A stretch of 64,000 bases of DNA from Flavivirga spongiicola (GCF_030540825.1 NZ_JAUOEO010000002.1:744001-808000), one strand, 5' to 3'. Positions 54,304 to 62,628 are shown, numbered from the stretch's first letter. Notes: generated by a model not told the origin, from the sequence alone. Program-made: numbers and translations.

Positions 54304-55841
54304 TCACAATCAAAAGGGTTACTTATACCTAAAACACTAGTAATGTATGGGGCAGGGCTGGGTATGTTAAAAGGAGAATTAACAGTATTAACACTGCCTC
54401 CCCAAGCTCCCATAAATGTCTTAATACTATCCTTAAAAAATTCACCCAATGCGTGTTCAGATACATGAGGGTTATTAGCAAAATACAAATCTGTTGATTT
54501 AATTGCAGAAGTTACGGCAAGAGCAGTAAGATTAGCGGCACGACCATTAGTCATAAAAGAAGGTGCTGTAAAATATGCTATAGGAACATTAGAATCTATA
54601 ATAGGTATTACAACAGATCCACTAGTTGTTATCTGTGGAAGGGAATAAAATGTATGATTAAAATTTATTACCGCACATCCTCTTTGTAATGCTCCGGGTG
54701 GTTGAGCATACTCGAAACTTCTACAATCTGCACCCAACAAAGGGTTGGCAGTAGGATTAGCTATAAAAATCTTAATAGCAAATTTTGAAAAGTCTTTATC
54801 GACATCCGTGGGATCATCTCCAAGAAGCGTATTAATTTGACTTGCTTTTGTCCTGTTTTCAGAAAGCCATATAAGTTCTATCAAAGAGAGTGAATGCCCT
54901 AATTTTTCATTAATCTGGTTGGGATCCGCTGTTGGTTGATACACTATTGAACCATCTGGGTTTCTTAGTGGAGTGGTTACTGTAGTGCCATCTGGGACGG
55001 GTGGAGTAACACCTCCTCCTGTTGGTTCAGTTGGAGGAGTAGGTGAAGTAGGGTTTGTTGGACCACTAGGTGTTGCGCCCGTTCCATCTTCACAATGTGA
55101 AAAATTATAAACTACCGTTATTTGAGTACCAGTACACACACTACTACAAGGTGGGAAGTTTCCAACACCATGCACCCCACCTGAATGTTGACAGGCATAT
55201 CTTTTTCTATGGCGTCCTCCTCTATTACAAGGTCTTATTTCCTCGCTTCTGATACCTTCACATCCACCATCTCCATCAGTTATTGGGACAGAGGTAAGAT
55301 CACGCCCTGTTAAATATGGACTTATAGCGTCAATATCCAAATATTCTTCATTTATTTTATGTATGGTAGATTTTTCAATGTCCTCTTCATTGCTCGTTTT
55401 ATCTTCAATATAGGAAACTAGAAAATAGCTAAATTCGTCATTAAACTCTTTAATCAACAAATTTTCAAAATCAGAGGTTTCAAGAACATTTTTATTTAAC
55501 TTAAAAGTCCAAGAAGTAGCATCTTCGGTTTTAATCTTAATAATTTCATCAGTTGAAATAGACAAAACATGCTTATCATTTTTTGAGGAACCTTTGCTAC
55601 TAAGGTTTTTAGTATGAAAGCTGAAATGCCTTTGAACTTTGTTTAGAGGAGTAGAAAAATTTGAATCAGAAGCCAACTGCTTAAGATTTAAGCTTTCAAA
55701 TTCAAACCTTGAAATATCTTCCTGTTTTTCTAAGTCATTAGAAGCTAATATTTCCTCGTTTTAACAATTCCAAAACAAAAAGGAGACACAAATTAAAATA
55801 TATAAGGCTAAAGGTCGTTTTTTGAGTTTTAGTTTTTTCAT
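54300..55841 (-). pseudogene. Lipoprotein gene broken by a stop codon right after the lipobox cysteine
   Basis: The frame starts at ATG 55841 with a lipoprotein signal ending FLFWNC (26 codons). Then TAA at 55761-55763 interrupts it, and the frame continues for another 487 codons to 54300 without a stop. Without the TAA it would be a 512-residue lipoprotein. The longest unbroken piece is 54300-55676 (458 residues from a TTG). The body has a Cys/His-rich region (about 150-210), a Pro/Thr/Gly-rich linker, and a C-terminal domain with CRSFEYAQPPGALQRGCAV. No family was recognised. It is the 5' partner of the gene at 53743. A single GAA-to-TAA change would explain the stop. Confidence 0.78.
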
Positions 55842-55993
55842 GAATTACATGTTTAAGAATTTATAATTATTTTTTTATAATTAATTCTTAGAGGGGAAAA
55901 TTTGACATCTCAAATCTATAAAACTATTCTTACTTTGACTAATTTTTTTATAATTGTCTTGTGTCATATAAATCTAAAAGATTCTTTCTTAGG

Positions 55994-56152
55994 TTAAAAT
56001 AATATGCAACGATTGACGGGAGTATCAACGATAGTTTTGTGATTTAATAAATGGTAAGCTACGGTTTCATCGATACAGAATTTTTCTAAATTCCAAAACC
56101 TCGTTTTAAAACGCTCAACTGCTTCTGTGAAATCAAATATATTACTTTGCAC
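55994..56152 (-). pseudogene. Coding remnant (fragment of an unrecognised protein)
   Basis: On the minus strand a frame from GTG reads VQSNIFDFTEAVERFKTRFW, then NLEKFCIDETVAYHLLNHKT, ending at TAA. Just upstream in the same frame is an in-frame stop (DEQ then TAA) preceded by NLFSKI. This has the composition of real protein interrupted by a stop and looks like the end of a lost mobile-element gene. The family was not recognised. Confidence 0.4.
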
Positions 56153-56307
56153 CCCTCTTTATTGTTCATCTATTTTACTGAATAGATTCATTAAAAAGTG
56201 AATTTGTTATCGCTCTTAACGAAATGGAAGTTCTAAAAATTATCAACTAACTTTAGGAAGAATTAGAAAGATATTAAAAAAGGATGAAGTATTTTAAAGA
56301 AATAATT

Positions 56308-56329
56308 TGTTTTAGGTATGTTTTAGGTA
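56308..56329 (+). promoter_or_regulatory. Putative integrase arm-type sites, right end (two tandem copies)
   Basis: TGTTTTAGGTA is repeated twice head to tail (56308-56318 and 56319-56329), 49 bases from the right att repeat. A third identical copy occurs at the left end (48803-48813). Confidence 0.6.
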
Positions 56330-56335
56330 AAATAA

Positions 56336-56363
56336 AAAAGCTGAGACTAAAATCTCAGCTTTT
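56336..56363 (-). terminator. tRNA-Met terminator brought in by the element
   Basis: The stem AAAAGCTGAGA / TCTCAGCTTTT with a six-base loop lies 15 bases past the tRNA 3' end on the minus strand and is followed there by a T-rich tract. Confidence 0.75.
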
Positions 56364-56377
56364 CCTTTGTTTACTTA

Positions 56378-56421
56378 GTAGCGAGAGGGGGGCACGATCC
56401 CCCGACCTCCGGGTTATGAAT
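56378..56421. repeat. Right attachment repeat within tRNA-Met
   Basis: 44 bases are identical to 48655-48698, covering the tRNA from the anticodon loop to its 3' end plus one base beyond. Only this copy is joined to the 5' half of the tRNA. Confidence 0.93.
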
Positions 56422-56452
56422 CCGACGCTCTAACCAACTGAGCTACCTCGCC
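56379..56452 (-). tRNA. tRNA-Met (anticodon CAU)
   Basis: The 74-base RNA folds with acceptor GGCGAGG / TCTCGCT (pairs 1-72 and 7-66 are G-U), D-arm GCTC / GAGC, anticodon loop TTCATAA (anticodon at 56416-56418), variable loop AGGTC and T-stem GGGGG / CCCCC. No CCA is encoded, as usual in Bacteroidota. Two unusual points: the T-loop reads ATCGTGC instead of TTCRANY, and the anticodon stem has one A-C mismatch at its loop end. It looks like elongator Met because the initiator GGG/CCC pairs are absent, but an Ile(CAU) role cannot be excluded. Confidence 0.9.
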
Positions 56453-56466
56453 ATAAATTAAGGCTG

Positions 56467-56497
56467 CAAATATAAAAACAATATTATTGTCAGCAAA
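56467..56497 (-). promoter_or_regulatory. Promoter of tRNA-Met
   Basis: On the minus strand TTTG (56497-56494), 19 bases, then TATATTTG (56474-56467) match the Bacteroidota consensus exactly. The expected start is about 8 bases before the tRNA 5' end. Confidence 0.85.
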
Positions 56498-56584
56498 CAG
56501 ATATAAGATAAAATATTATTAAAAATTGTTATTATACTTATCAATTAATGTATATATTGGGAACATAAAATTTTTAAGGTATTT

Positions 56585-56974
56585 ATGGACGATAAAGTTA
56601 AATTTGATATTGAATTTCCAATACATGCATCTCCTCAATTGCTGTATCAATATATTTCGACACCTTCAGGTTTATCTGAATGGTTTTCAGACAATGTAAA
56701 TTCACGTGGTGAATTATTCACTTTTATATGGGATGATAGTGAAGAACAAGCAAAATTGTTAAGTAAAAAAAGTGGAGAGCGTATTAAATTTAAGTGGTTG
56801 AATGATGAAGACGATCAAACTTCGTATTTCGAAATAAGAATTCAGGTTGATGAAATTACTAAAGATGTATCATTAATGGTCACCGATTTTGCTGAAGAAG
56901 ACGAAATTGAAGAAGCTAAAATGCTTTGGGAAAATCAAATTTCTGATTTAAAGCAAGTACTTGGTTCTGCTTAA
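56585..56974 (+). CDS. START-like domain protein (START_2)
   Basis: The 129-residue protein has the helix-grip fold pattern of the START/SRPBCC superfamily: FPIHASPQLLYQYISTPSGLSEWFSDNVNSRGELFTFIWDDSEEQAKL (in pieces) followed by a C-terminal helix AKMLWENQISDLKQVLGSA. It matches a Bacteroidota-specific START-like family of similar length. The function is unknown; members may bind small hydrophobic ligands. It is the first housekeeping gene after the integrated element and tRNA. Confidence 0.85.
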   Translation: MDDKVKFDIEFPIHASPQLLYQYISTPSGLSEWFSDNVNSRGELFTFIWDDSEEQAKLLSKKSGERIKFKWLNDEDDQTSYFEIRIQVDEITKDVSLMVTDFAEEDEIEEAKMLWENQISDLKQVLGSA

Positions 56975-56989
56975 TTCTATATTTTAAAT

Positions 56990-56997
56990 TATATTTG
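56990..56997 (+). promoter_or_regulatory. -7 promoter element for the class IV aminotransferase gene
   Basis: TATATTTG matches TAnnTTTG and lies 37 bases before the start codon at 57034. No good -33 box is seen. Confidence 0.45.
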
Positions 56998-57033
56998 TCC
57001 CGCTCTTATTAACTAGAAGAGTGGGATTTTTTT
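56998..57033 (+). terminator. Hairpin and T-run ending directly at the next start codon
   Basis: The stem TCCCGCTCT / AGAGTGGGA has an 11-base loop and one G-T pair, followed by seven T that end at the base before the ATG at 57034. It would terminate the START-like gene transcript. Confidence 0.7.
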
Positions 57034-57885
57034 ATGACAAATTTTAATGGAAATATTCTAGAAGAAAACACGATTCTTTCAATTGAAAATAGAGGCTATA
57101 ACTATGGTGATGCCTTATTTGAAACCATAAAAACAAGCTTTGGTAAAATCTTATTTTGGGAAGATCATTATTTTAGACTTATGGCGTCTATGCGTATTAT
57201 GCGCATGGAAATTCCAATGAATTTTACTATGGAATATTTAGAAGAACAGATTCTTAGCACGTTGGAATCTAATAAATTATTAAAGTCTTCTGCCAGAGTA
57301 AAATTAATGGTATATAGAAATGAAGGTGGATTATATAATCCAAATTCGAATCATGTGAGTTTTATAATTTCTGTAAAACCCATTCAAGACGATTTTTATA
57401 TGCTTCAAGATGATTTTTATGAAGTTGATTTGTTTAAAGATTATTATGTTTCACCGAGCTTATTATCTACATTAAAAACTAATAATAAGGCATTAAATGT
57501 AGTTGGAAGTATTTATGCAAAAGAGAACAATTTACATAATTGTTTGGTTTTAAATACAAATAAGCATGTTATTGAAGCACTAAACGGTAACGTTTTTGTT
57601 ATAAAAGACAATATTATAAAAACGGCTCCAATAAGTGACGGTTGCTTAAAAGGCATCATGCGTAAACAGATTATAGATATAATAAAAAATATACCTGATT
57701 ATGAGATTGTTGAAGAATCAATATCTCCATTTGAACTTCAAAAAGCCGATGAAATTTTTATAACTAATGTTATTGTTGGAATTCAACCTGTAACAAAGTA
57801 TAGAAAGAAGGTATATCTTAATGAGGTATCTAAAAATTTATTACAAAAGTTGAATGTAAAAATAAGGTTGAATAATACCAATTGA
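57034..57885 (+). CDS. Class IV aminotransferase (aminodeoxychorismate lyase-like)
   Basis: The 283-residue PLP enzyme has the family pattern: FNGNILEENTILSIENRGYNYGDALFETIK at the start, a Lys in TLKTNNKALNVVGSIYAKEN, and ALNGNVFVIKDNIIKTAPISDGCLKGIMRKQII near the end. The family includes branched-chain aminotransferases, D-amino-acid transaminases and 4-amino-4-deoxychorismate lyase (pabC). The short length and GDALFET motif favour a pabC-like role in folate synthesis, but neither pabA nor pabB is nearby, so the assignment is tentative. The start is supported by the conserved N-terminus. Confidence 0.85.
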   Translation: MTNFNGNILEENTILSIENRGYNYGDALFETIKTSFGKILFWEDHYFRLMASMRIMRMEIPMNFTMEYLEEQILSTLESNKLLKSSARVKLMVYRNEGGLYNPNSNHVSFIISVKPIQDDFYMLQDDFYEVDLFKDYYVSPSLLSTLKTNNKALNVVGSIYAKENNLHNCLVLNTNKHVIEALNGNVFVIKDNIIKTAPISDGCLKGIMRKQIIDIIKNIPDYEIVEESISPFELQKADEIFITNVIVGIQPVTKYRKKVYLNEVSKNLLQKLNVKIRLNNTN

Positions 57886-58039
57886 ATACTAAGTAAGATG
57901 CGTATAAATAAATTGAATTATTTTTTGATTAATTGAATTTTGAAAATCTAAGCATAGCAATAGTTACGGTTCTATTTTTAAATGTAAAGTAGGTGAAAAA
58001 GTAACTGTTTATATACGATATTTTTGTATCTATTTGGTA

Positions 58040-58600
58040 TCAATTATAGTTCGGATTTTCTGGTGCATTAGACCAAATACTATACTCACCTCCAAACTCT
58101 AACATTTTTTCTTTCCAAAAAGACTTGTAGTCTTTCTCTATAATATTATTTTTATATCCATTCTCGGTAACTACCCATGAATTGGCTTTAAGCTCTTCTT
58201 CTAATTGATTTGCTTCCCAACCGGAATATCCGAGAAAAAAGCGAATATCCTTTTCATTTATAGCACCTTTTGTAATAAGTTCAGCAACTTTACTAAAATC
58301 ACCTCCCCAAAAAATGCCCAAGGAAATTTCAATGCTTTCCGGGATTAATTTCGGTATTTTATGAATAAAATATAAATTATCTTGTTCTACTGGACCACCA
58401 TTGTAAACTTTATAAGTGGCTTCAACTTCCGGAACCAGCTCGTTAATAGTGTAATCTAGTGGTTTGTTAAGAATAAATCCTATAGAGCCATCTTGCGAAT
58501 GGTCTGCAATTAATACAATTGAGCGATTAAAAGAAACATCACCTATTATCGCAGGTTCAGCGATTAACAAATCACCTTTCTTTGGTTTTATTGTTATCAT
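58040..58600 (-). CDS. YqgE/AlgH family protein
   Basis: The 186-residue protein matches the YqgE/AlgH family: IKPKKGDLLIAEPAIIGDVSFNRSIVLIADH (in pieces) at the start, GSIGFILNKPLDYTINELVPE, YNGGPVEQDNLYFIH, and FLGYSGWEANQLEEELKANSWVV. The function is not settled; it was first named as a regulator of alginate genes, but it is widely conserved. It stands alone, convergent with the aminotransferase gene. Confidence 0.92.
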   Translation of the reverse strand: MITIKPKKGDLLIAEPAIIGDVSFNRSIVLIADHSQDGSIGFILNKPLDYTINELVPEVEATYKVYNGGPVEQDNLYFIHKIPKLIPESIEISLGIFWGGDFSKVAELITKGAINEKDIRFFLGYSGWEANQLEEELKANSWVVTENGYKNNIIEKDYKSFWKEKMLEFGGEYSIWSNAPENPNYN

Positions 58601-59238
58601 GCTTTTGAGGTATTAGCAACTAAATCTAATATTTATTTATTAGAAAAGCAACTGTTTTATTGATAGAAATGGTTTAAACTTTTTTGATTGAAGCGAAAAA
58701 TAGTGATTTCCTGCCTGTCAGCAGCTACGGTGTACCCACATCTTTTTAAGTAATTATCCCTGTTCGTTTAATTACTGTAAACTATGATTGCTATCTAAAC
58801 TTTGAGGATCTACAGGTACTAAGACACGAATTTCACAAATATGCACGAATAGAATCACTTAAAGTAGAGGGTTATTATACTCAACATAAACACGAATCTG
58901 GCTTTCAGTCTGCCAAACCTGTCGATAGACAGGAATATTAGTGAGGCCGGCTGGTCGGGTATGTTTGTGCATTCGTGACGAGCTTTTTTAAACTATGGTA
59001 TGTTTCCATATTTGTGGGTACATTAGCTGCAAGCAGGCAGGCATTTCCAAATGAAAGCTTTTTTGAGATACATAAGCATTGTTATGGAGTAATAAAAAAC
59101 AAAATGTGGGGATGAAAGGGCATTTTGCAGCCAATTATAAAAACATGTGCTTAGCTTGATTGGGTAGTTTGAAACCACTTCCATAAAAAAATGCCTTCAA
59201 ATTTTGAAGGCATCTTTTAATATAAAAGAAGTAAATAA
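58601..59238. other. Intergenic region with nested inverted repeats
   Basis: This 638-base gap has no supportable coding frame. TGTACCCACA near 58731 and its inverse near 59010 flank about 280 bases, inside which CACGAAT-type motifs near 58826-58851 recur in inverted orientation near 58966-58980, together with a hairpin CCTGTC-GATA-GACAGG near 58918. It resembles a miniature inverted-repeat element or a decayed insertion. Confidence 0.5.
59191..59213. terminator. Terminator after the HU gene
   Basis: The stem ATGCCTTCAA / TTGAAGGCAT is flanked by a run of A on the left, which gives a T-run on the minus strand after the HU gene. Confidence 0.85.
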
Positions 59239-59511
59239 CTAGTTTACTGCACTTGATAAATCTGATCCAGCTTTAAACTTAACAACGTTTTTAGCTTTAA
59301 TTTTGATAGTTTGTCCAGTTTGAGGATTTCTTCCTTCTCTTGCAGCTCTTTTAGAAACTGACCAAGATCCAAATCCAACTAAAGAAACTCTATTACCCTT
59401 TTGTAAAGCTCCTTCAATTTCAATTATTGCGCACTCTAAAGCTTTTTTTGCAGCTGCTTTAGTGATCCCTGCGTGTTCTGCCATTGCGTCGATTAAATCT
59501 GTTTTGTTCAT
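59239..59511 (-). CDS. HU-family nucleoid DNA-binding protein
   Basis: This small basic protein bends and compacts DNA as a dimer. The 90 residues match HU precisely: NKTDLIDAMAEHAGITKAAAKKALECAI at the start, KGNRVSLVGFGSWSVSKRAAREGRNPQTGQ with the beta arm containing RNPQTG, then IKIKAKNVVKFKAGSDL. It has its own strong promoter (59568-59597) and terminator. Confidence 0.97.
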   Translation of the reverse strand: MNKTDLIDAMAEHAGITKAAAKKALECAIIEIEGALQKGNRVSLVGFGSWSVSKRAAREGRNPQTGQTIKIKAKNVVKFKAGSDLSSAVN

Positions 59512-59567
59512 AATATAAATTTTAATTATTAATAAAATTGGTTAAACATTATTGTTAAATCCTACTA

Positions 59568-59597
59568 CAAATTTATACGGATTATGAAACCATGCAA
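59568..59597 (-). promoter_or_regulatory. Promoter of the HU gene
   Basis: On the minus strand TTG (59597-59595), 19 bases, then TAAATTTG (59575-59568) match the Bacteroidota consensus, 57 bases before the start codon. Confidence 0.8.
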
Positions 59598-59700
59598 GTA
59601 ATAGCAAGCGAAAAACACGGTATTGTTAATAACTTGATGCTTTTGTTAATAAAGGAAGTGTATTTTATCGATAATTTGTAATATCAATGAGAATAAGGGT

Positions 59701-60648
59701 TTAGAGCGCTTTCGCATTTCTTTCAAAAGCGTAACCGTTTAAAAGCGATTTTATATCCATAGTTCGTTTGCCAGGAAGCTTAATTTCTTTTATTATGATG
59801 TAACCATTTGTAACAGCAACTTTTAACTCTTTCTTATTAGAAATTATGGTTCCAATATTATTTTTATGTGGCACCATTTCTTTTTCTGCTTGATAGATTT
59901 TTACATCTAACTCATGATCTCCATTTATTAAAGTACACCAAGCTGCCGGGTACGGACTTAAGCCACGTATCTTATTATATATATTGTCTATAGATGCGTT
60001 CCAATCAATTTTACAATTGTCTTTATTTAATTTATAAGCCGTTCTAATATCTTTAGTTGCTTTCTGTGGTGTAGTTTTAACATCTCCCTTTTGTATTGCG
60101 TTTACCGTTTTTAAAACTAAGGAACTTCCTATAGTCATTAATTTATCATGTAAACTGCCTACGTTTTCATCAGCTTCTATTTCAATTTCTTTTTGAAGAA
60201 TCATATCTCCCGTATCAATTTTTTCATCAATGAAGAAGGTCGAAACGCCTGTTTTGGTTTCACCATTAATAATAACCCAATTAATGGGGGCTGCTCCACG
60301 GTAGTTAGGTAGTAATGAGGCATGCAAATTAAAAGTACCGTATTCTGGCATTTGCCAAACCAGCTTTGGTAGCATTCTAAAGGCCACTACAATTTGAAGG
60401 TTTGCTTTAAGTGCTTTCAGTTCTTCTAAAAAACCGTCATGCTTTAAATTGGTTGGTTGTAAAATTTTTAAGTTAGTTTCTTTCGCATATAATTTCACAG
60501 CACTTTCGTTTAGCTTACGTCCACGTCCAGCAGGTTTATCGGGAGCAGTTATAACACCAACTATATTATATTGGTTTTCTACTAATGCTTTTAAAGTGGC
60601 AACAGCAAAATCTGGTGTGCCCATAAATATGATTCTTAAATCTTTCAT
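59701..60648 (-). CDS. fmt: Methionyl-tRNA formyltransferase
   Basis: This enzyme adds a formyl group to initiator Met-tRNA using 10-formyl-THF. The 315 residues match: RIIFMGTPDFAVATLKAL at the start, GVITAPDKPAGRGRKL, the catalytic NLHASLLPNYRGAAPINW with His in the HASLLP motif, and DTGDMILQKE. The C-terminal OB-like domain (about 205-315) is present. It is the last of three minus-strand genes following recQ, with a 74-base gap. Confidence 0.96.
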   Translation of the reverse strand: MKDLRIIFMGTPDFAVATLKALVENQYNIVGVITAPDKPAGRGRKLNESAVKLYAKETNLKILQPTNLKHDGFLEELKALKANLQIVVAFRMLPKLVWQMPEYGTFNLHASLLPNYRGAAPINWVIINGETKTGVSTFFIDEKIDTGDMILQKEIEIEADENVGSLHDKLMTIGSSLVLKTVNAIQKGDVKTTPQKATKDIRTAYKLNKDNCKIDWNASIDNIYNKIRGLSPYPAAWCTLINGDHELDVKIYQAEKEMVPHKNNIGTIISNKKELKVAVTNGYIIIKEIKLPGKRTMDIKSLLNGYAFERNAKAL

Positions 60649-60722
60649 CTATTGAATATTCATTTTTATCTCTGTCAGGTGTCATGTGCTTCTAAAATAA
60701 TTTAAAATTCAAGGAGCTCATT

Positions 60723-62627
60723 TCATATATGACTTAATTTATATGTATTTGTTGGGGTAATAATAATGATGTTATGCTCTAATAACAATTTTAAGACTAT
60801 TTTTAAATCAGTTTCTTTACAATTTAATGTTGAAATCATTTCTCTAGATGATTTATCACCTTTTTCTAATAATTTTATAATGCGTTTTTTTGTAGTATTA
60901 ATGTCTAGTGCGTTAGTATCTTTTTTAGAGCTTGTACAAACCGAGCAAATACCACATGGTTTTATGTCTTTTTCCCCAAAGTAGGTGAGGAGTTGTATGC
61001 TTTTACAAACCGAATCGTTTTCAATATAATCAAGCATGGCATTAACCTGATTCTGTTTTAATTTATTTTGTTGTTCTATAGTTGATGCAATTTTGTTAAT
61101 TGTTTTTTCATCTTCACGAGGTTCTATAAAAGTGACCTGAGCATCTGTTTTTGCTAAATTAAGGGTAATGATTTCATCACTTTCTAATTGTTGAAGTGTA
61201 TGGATTAATTTACTTTCGGTTACCGATGCTTTTTTAGAAATTTTCATCAAATCAATTTTGGTAACATGGTCGAAAATGCCACCATACATTCTTAATATTG
61301 ATTTTACGATAATATTAAAGTCTTGATGAGTTTCTAAATAATTAAAAAGAGCCGCGCTCGATATAATAAATTGAACAGTTATTTTGTTTTTAAACTGTTT
61401 CGATAAGGTGATAATACTATTTCTATCTAATAACAATAAGGCATTATAGCACAAAACAGAACTAAAATTATAGGTTTTACAAAAGGTATTAAACTCAAAA
61501 TCAAAAGTTATGTATTCGCCCTCACCATACGCTATTTGAAAATAGTTACATAATTTTCTATAAACTTGCTTAACAAAATCTACTGTTGGTAAAACGCTTA
61601 AAAACTGATTTTTTACTAAAATGGAGTCGCTATTGTTTTTTAGAATCACAGCAAAAGCTTTTTCACCATTGCGCCCTACACGACCAGCCTCTTGAAAATA
61701 GCTTTCAATACTCTCTGGCAAATTAAAATGAATTACAGTTTTAACATCTGGTTTGTCAATACCCATACCAAAAGCATTAGTAGCGACCATAACCTGTTTT
61801 TGGTTTTGTGACCATGCTGTCATGTTGGTATCTTTTTCAATATTTGAAAGGCCACCATGATAATAAGTTGAAGAGATGTTTTTAGATGCTAAAAATGTGC
61901 TAATTTCTAAGGTTAATTTTCTATTTCTAACATAAATAATTGATGATGATGTGTATTTTTTTAAAATGGTTTCAAGGCGGTAATATTTATCATTTTCATG
62001 ATATACCATATACGCTAAATTTGGTCTGGCAAACGATCGTTTAAATATTTTAGGTTGAATAAAATCAAGTTCTTTTATAATATCTTTAACGACTTCTGGT
62101 TTTGCTGAAGCGGTTAAAGCAACCACATTTGCACTAGGTTGTATTTGACGTAATAGTGATATATTTTTGTAAGCAGGCCTAAAATCACTTCCCCATTGCG
62201 AAATACAATGAGCTTCATCAACTGCTATCAGATTCACATTCATTTGTTTGATGCGACCCTGTACCAACTCTTGTTGTAAACGTTCTGGCGATACATATAA
62301 AAACTTATAATTTCCGTAAATACAGTTATCTAAAAGAGTGTCTAATTGGCTGTAACTTATCCCGCTTGTAATTGCCATAGCTTTGATACCTTTATTATTT
62401 AAAGCTAATACTTGGTCTTTCATAAGGGAAATTAAAGGTGAAATAACGATACAAATACCATCCTTAGCTAAGGATGGTATTTGAAAGCATAATGATTTTC
62501 CACCACCAGTTGGTAATAACACAAAAGTATCTTCACCATCAATGACCGCATTAATAATAGCTTCTTGGTTATGCCGGAACTCTGTAAACTTCCAGTAACG
62601 TTCTAATATGTTTATGGGGTGTTCCAT
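60723..62627 (-). CDS. recQ: ATP-dependent DNA helicase RecQ
   Basis: This 3'-to-5' DNA helicase acts in recombination and fork repair. The 634 residues have Walker A LLPTGGGKSLCFQIP (about residues 37-51), DEAH box AVDEAHCISQWGSDFRPAY, ATNAFGMGIDKPDV and the HFNLPESIESYFQEAGRVGRNG motif VI, then a zinc-binding site (CKSI ... CGICSVC, about 560-585) and a winged-helix end. The start codon lies one base from the stop codon of the ATPase gene upstream, which suggests translational coupling. There is no HRDC domain. Confidence 0.95.
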   Translation of the reverse strand: MEHPINILERYWKFTEFRHNQEAIINAVIDGEDTFVLLPTGGGKSLCFQIPSLAKDGICIVISPLISLMKDQVLALNNKGIKAMAITSGISYSQLDTLLDNCIYGNYKFLYVSPERLQQELVQGRIKQMNVNLIAVDEAHCISQWGSDFRPAYKNISLLRQIQPSANVVALTASAKPEVVKDIIKELDFIQPKIFKRSFARPNLAYMVYHENDKYYRLETILKKYTSSSIIYVRNRKLTLEISTFLASKNISSTYYHGGLSNIEKDTNMTAWSQNQKQVMVATNAFGMGIDKPDVKTVIHFNLPESIESYFQEAGRVGRNGEKAFAVILKNNSDSILVKNQFLSVLPTVDFVKQVYRKLCNYFQIAYGEGEYITFDFEFNTFCKTYNFSSVLCYNALLLLDRNSIITLSKQFKNKITVQFIISSAALFNYLETHQDFNIIVKSILRMYGGIFDHVTKIDLMKISKKASVTESKLIHTLQQLESDEIITLNLAKTDAQVTFIEPREDEKTINKIASTIEQQNKLKQNQVNAMLDYIENDSVCKSIQLLTYFGEKDIKPCGICSVCTSSKKDTNALDINTTKKRIIKLLEKGDKSSREMISTLNCKETDLKIVLKLLLEHNIIIITPTNTYKLSHI

Positions 62628-62628
62628 A

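Larger units (their letters stand above)
55842..56377. other. Right end of the element: decayed coding remnant and att-proximal sites
   Basis: This 536-base region has no intact gene. It includes a coding remnant on the minus strand (55994-56152), two tandem TGTTTTAGGTA repeats (56308-56329) and a terminator hairpin (56336-56363). Confidence 0.65.

Noticed and set aside
48655..56421. Prophage
   Set aside because: No capsid, portal, terminase, tail or lysis genes were recognised; the content is integrase, HTH protein and envelope proteins.
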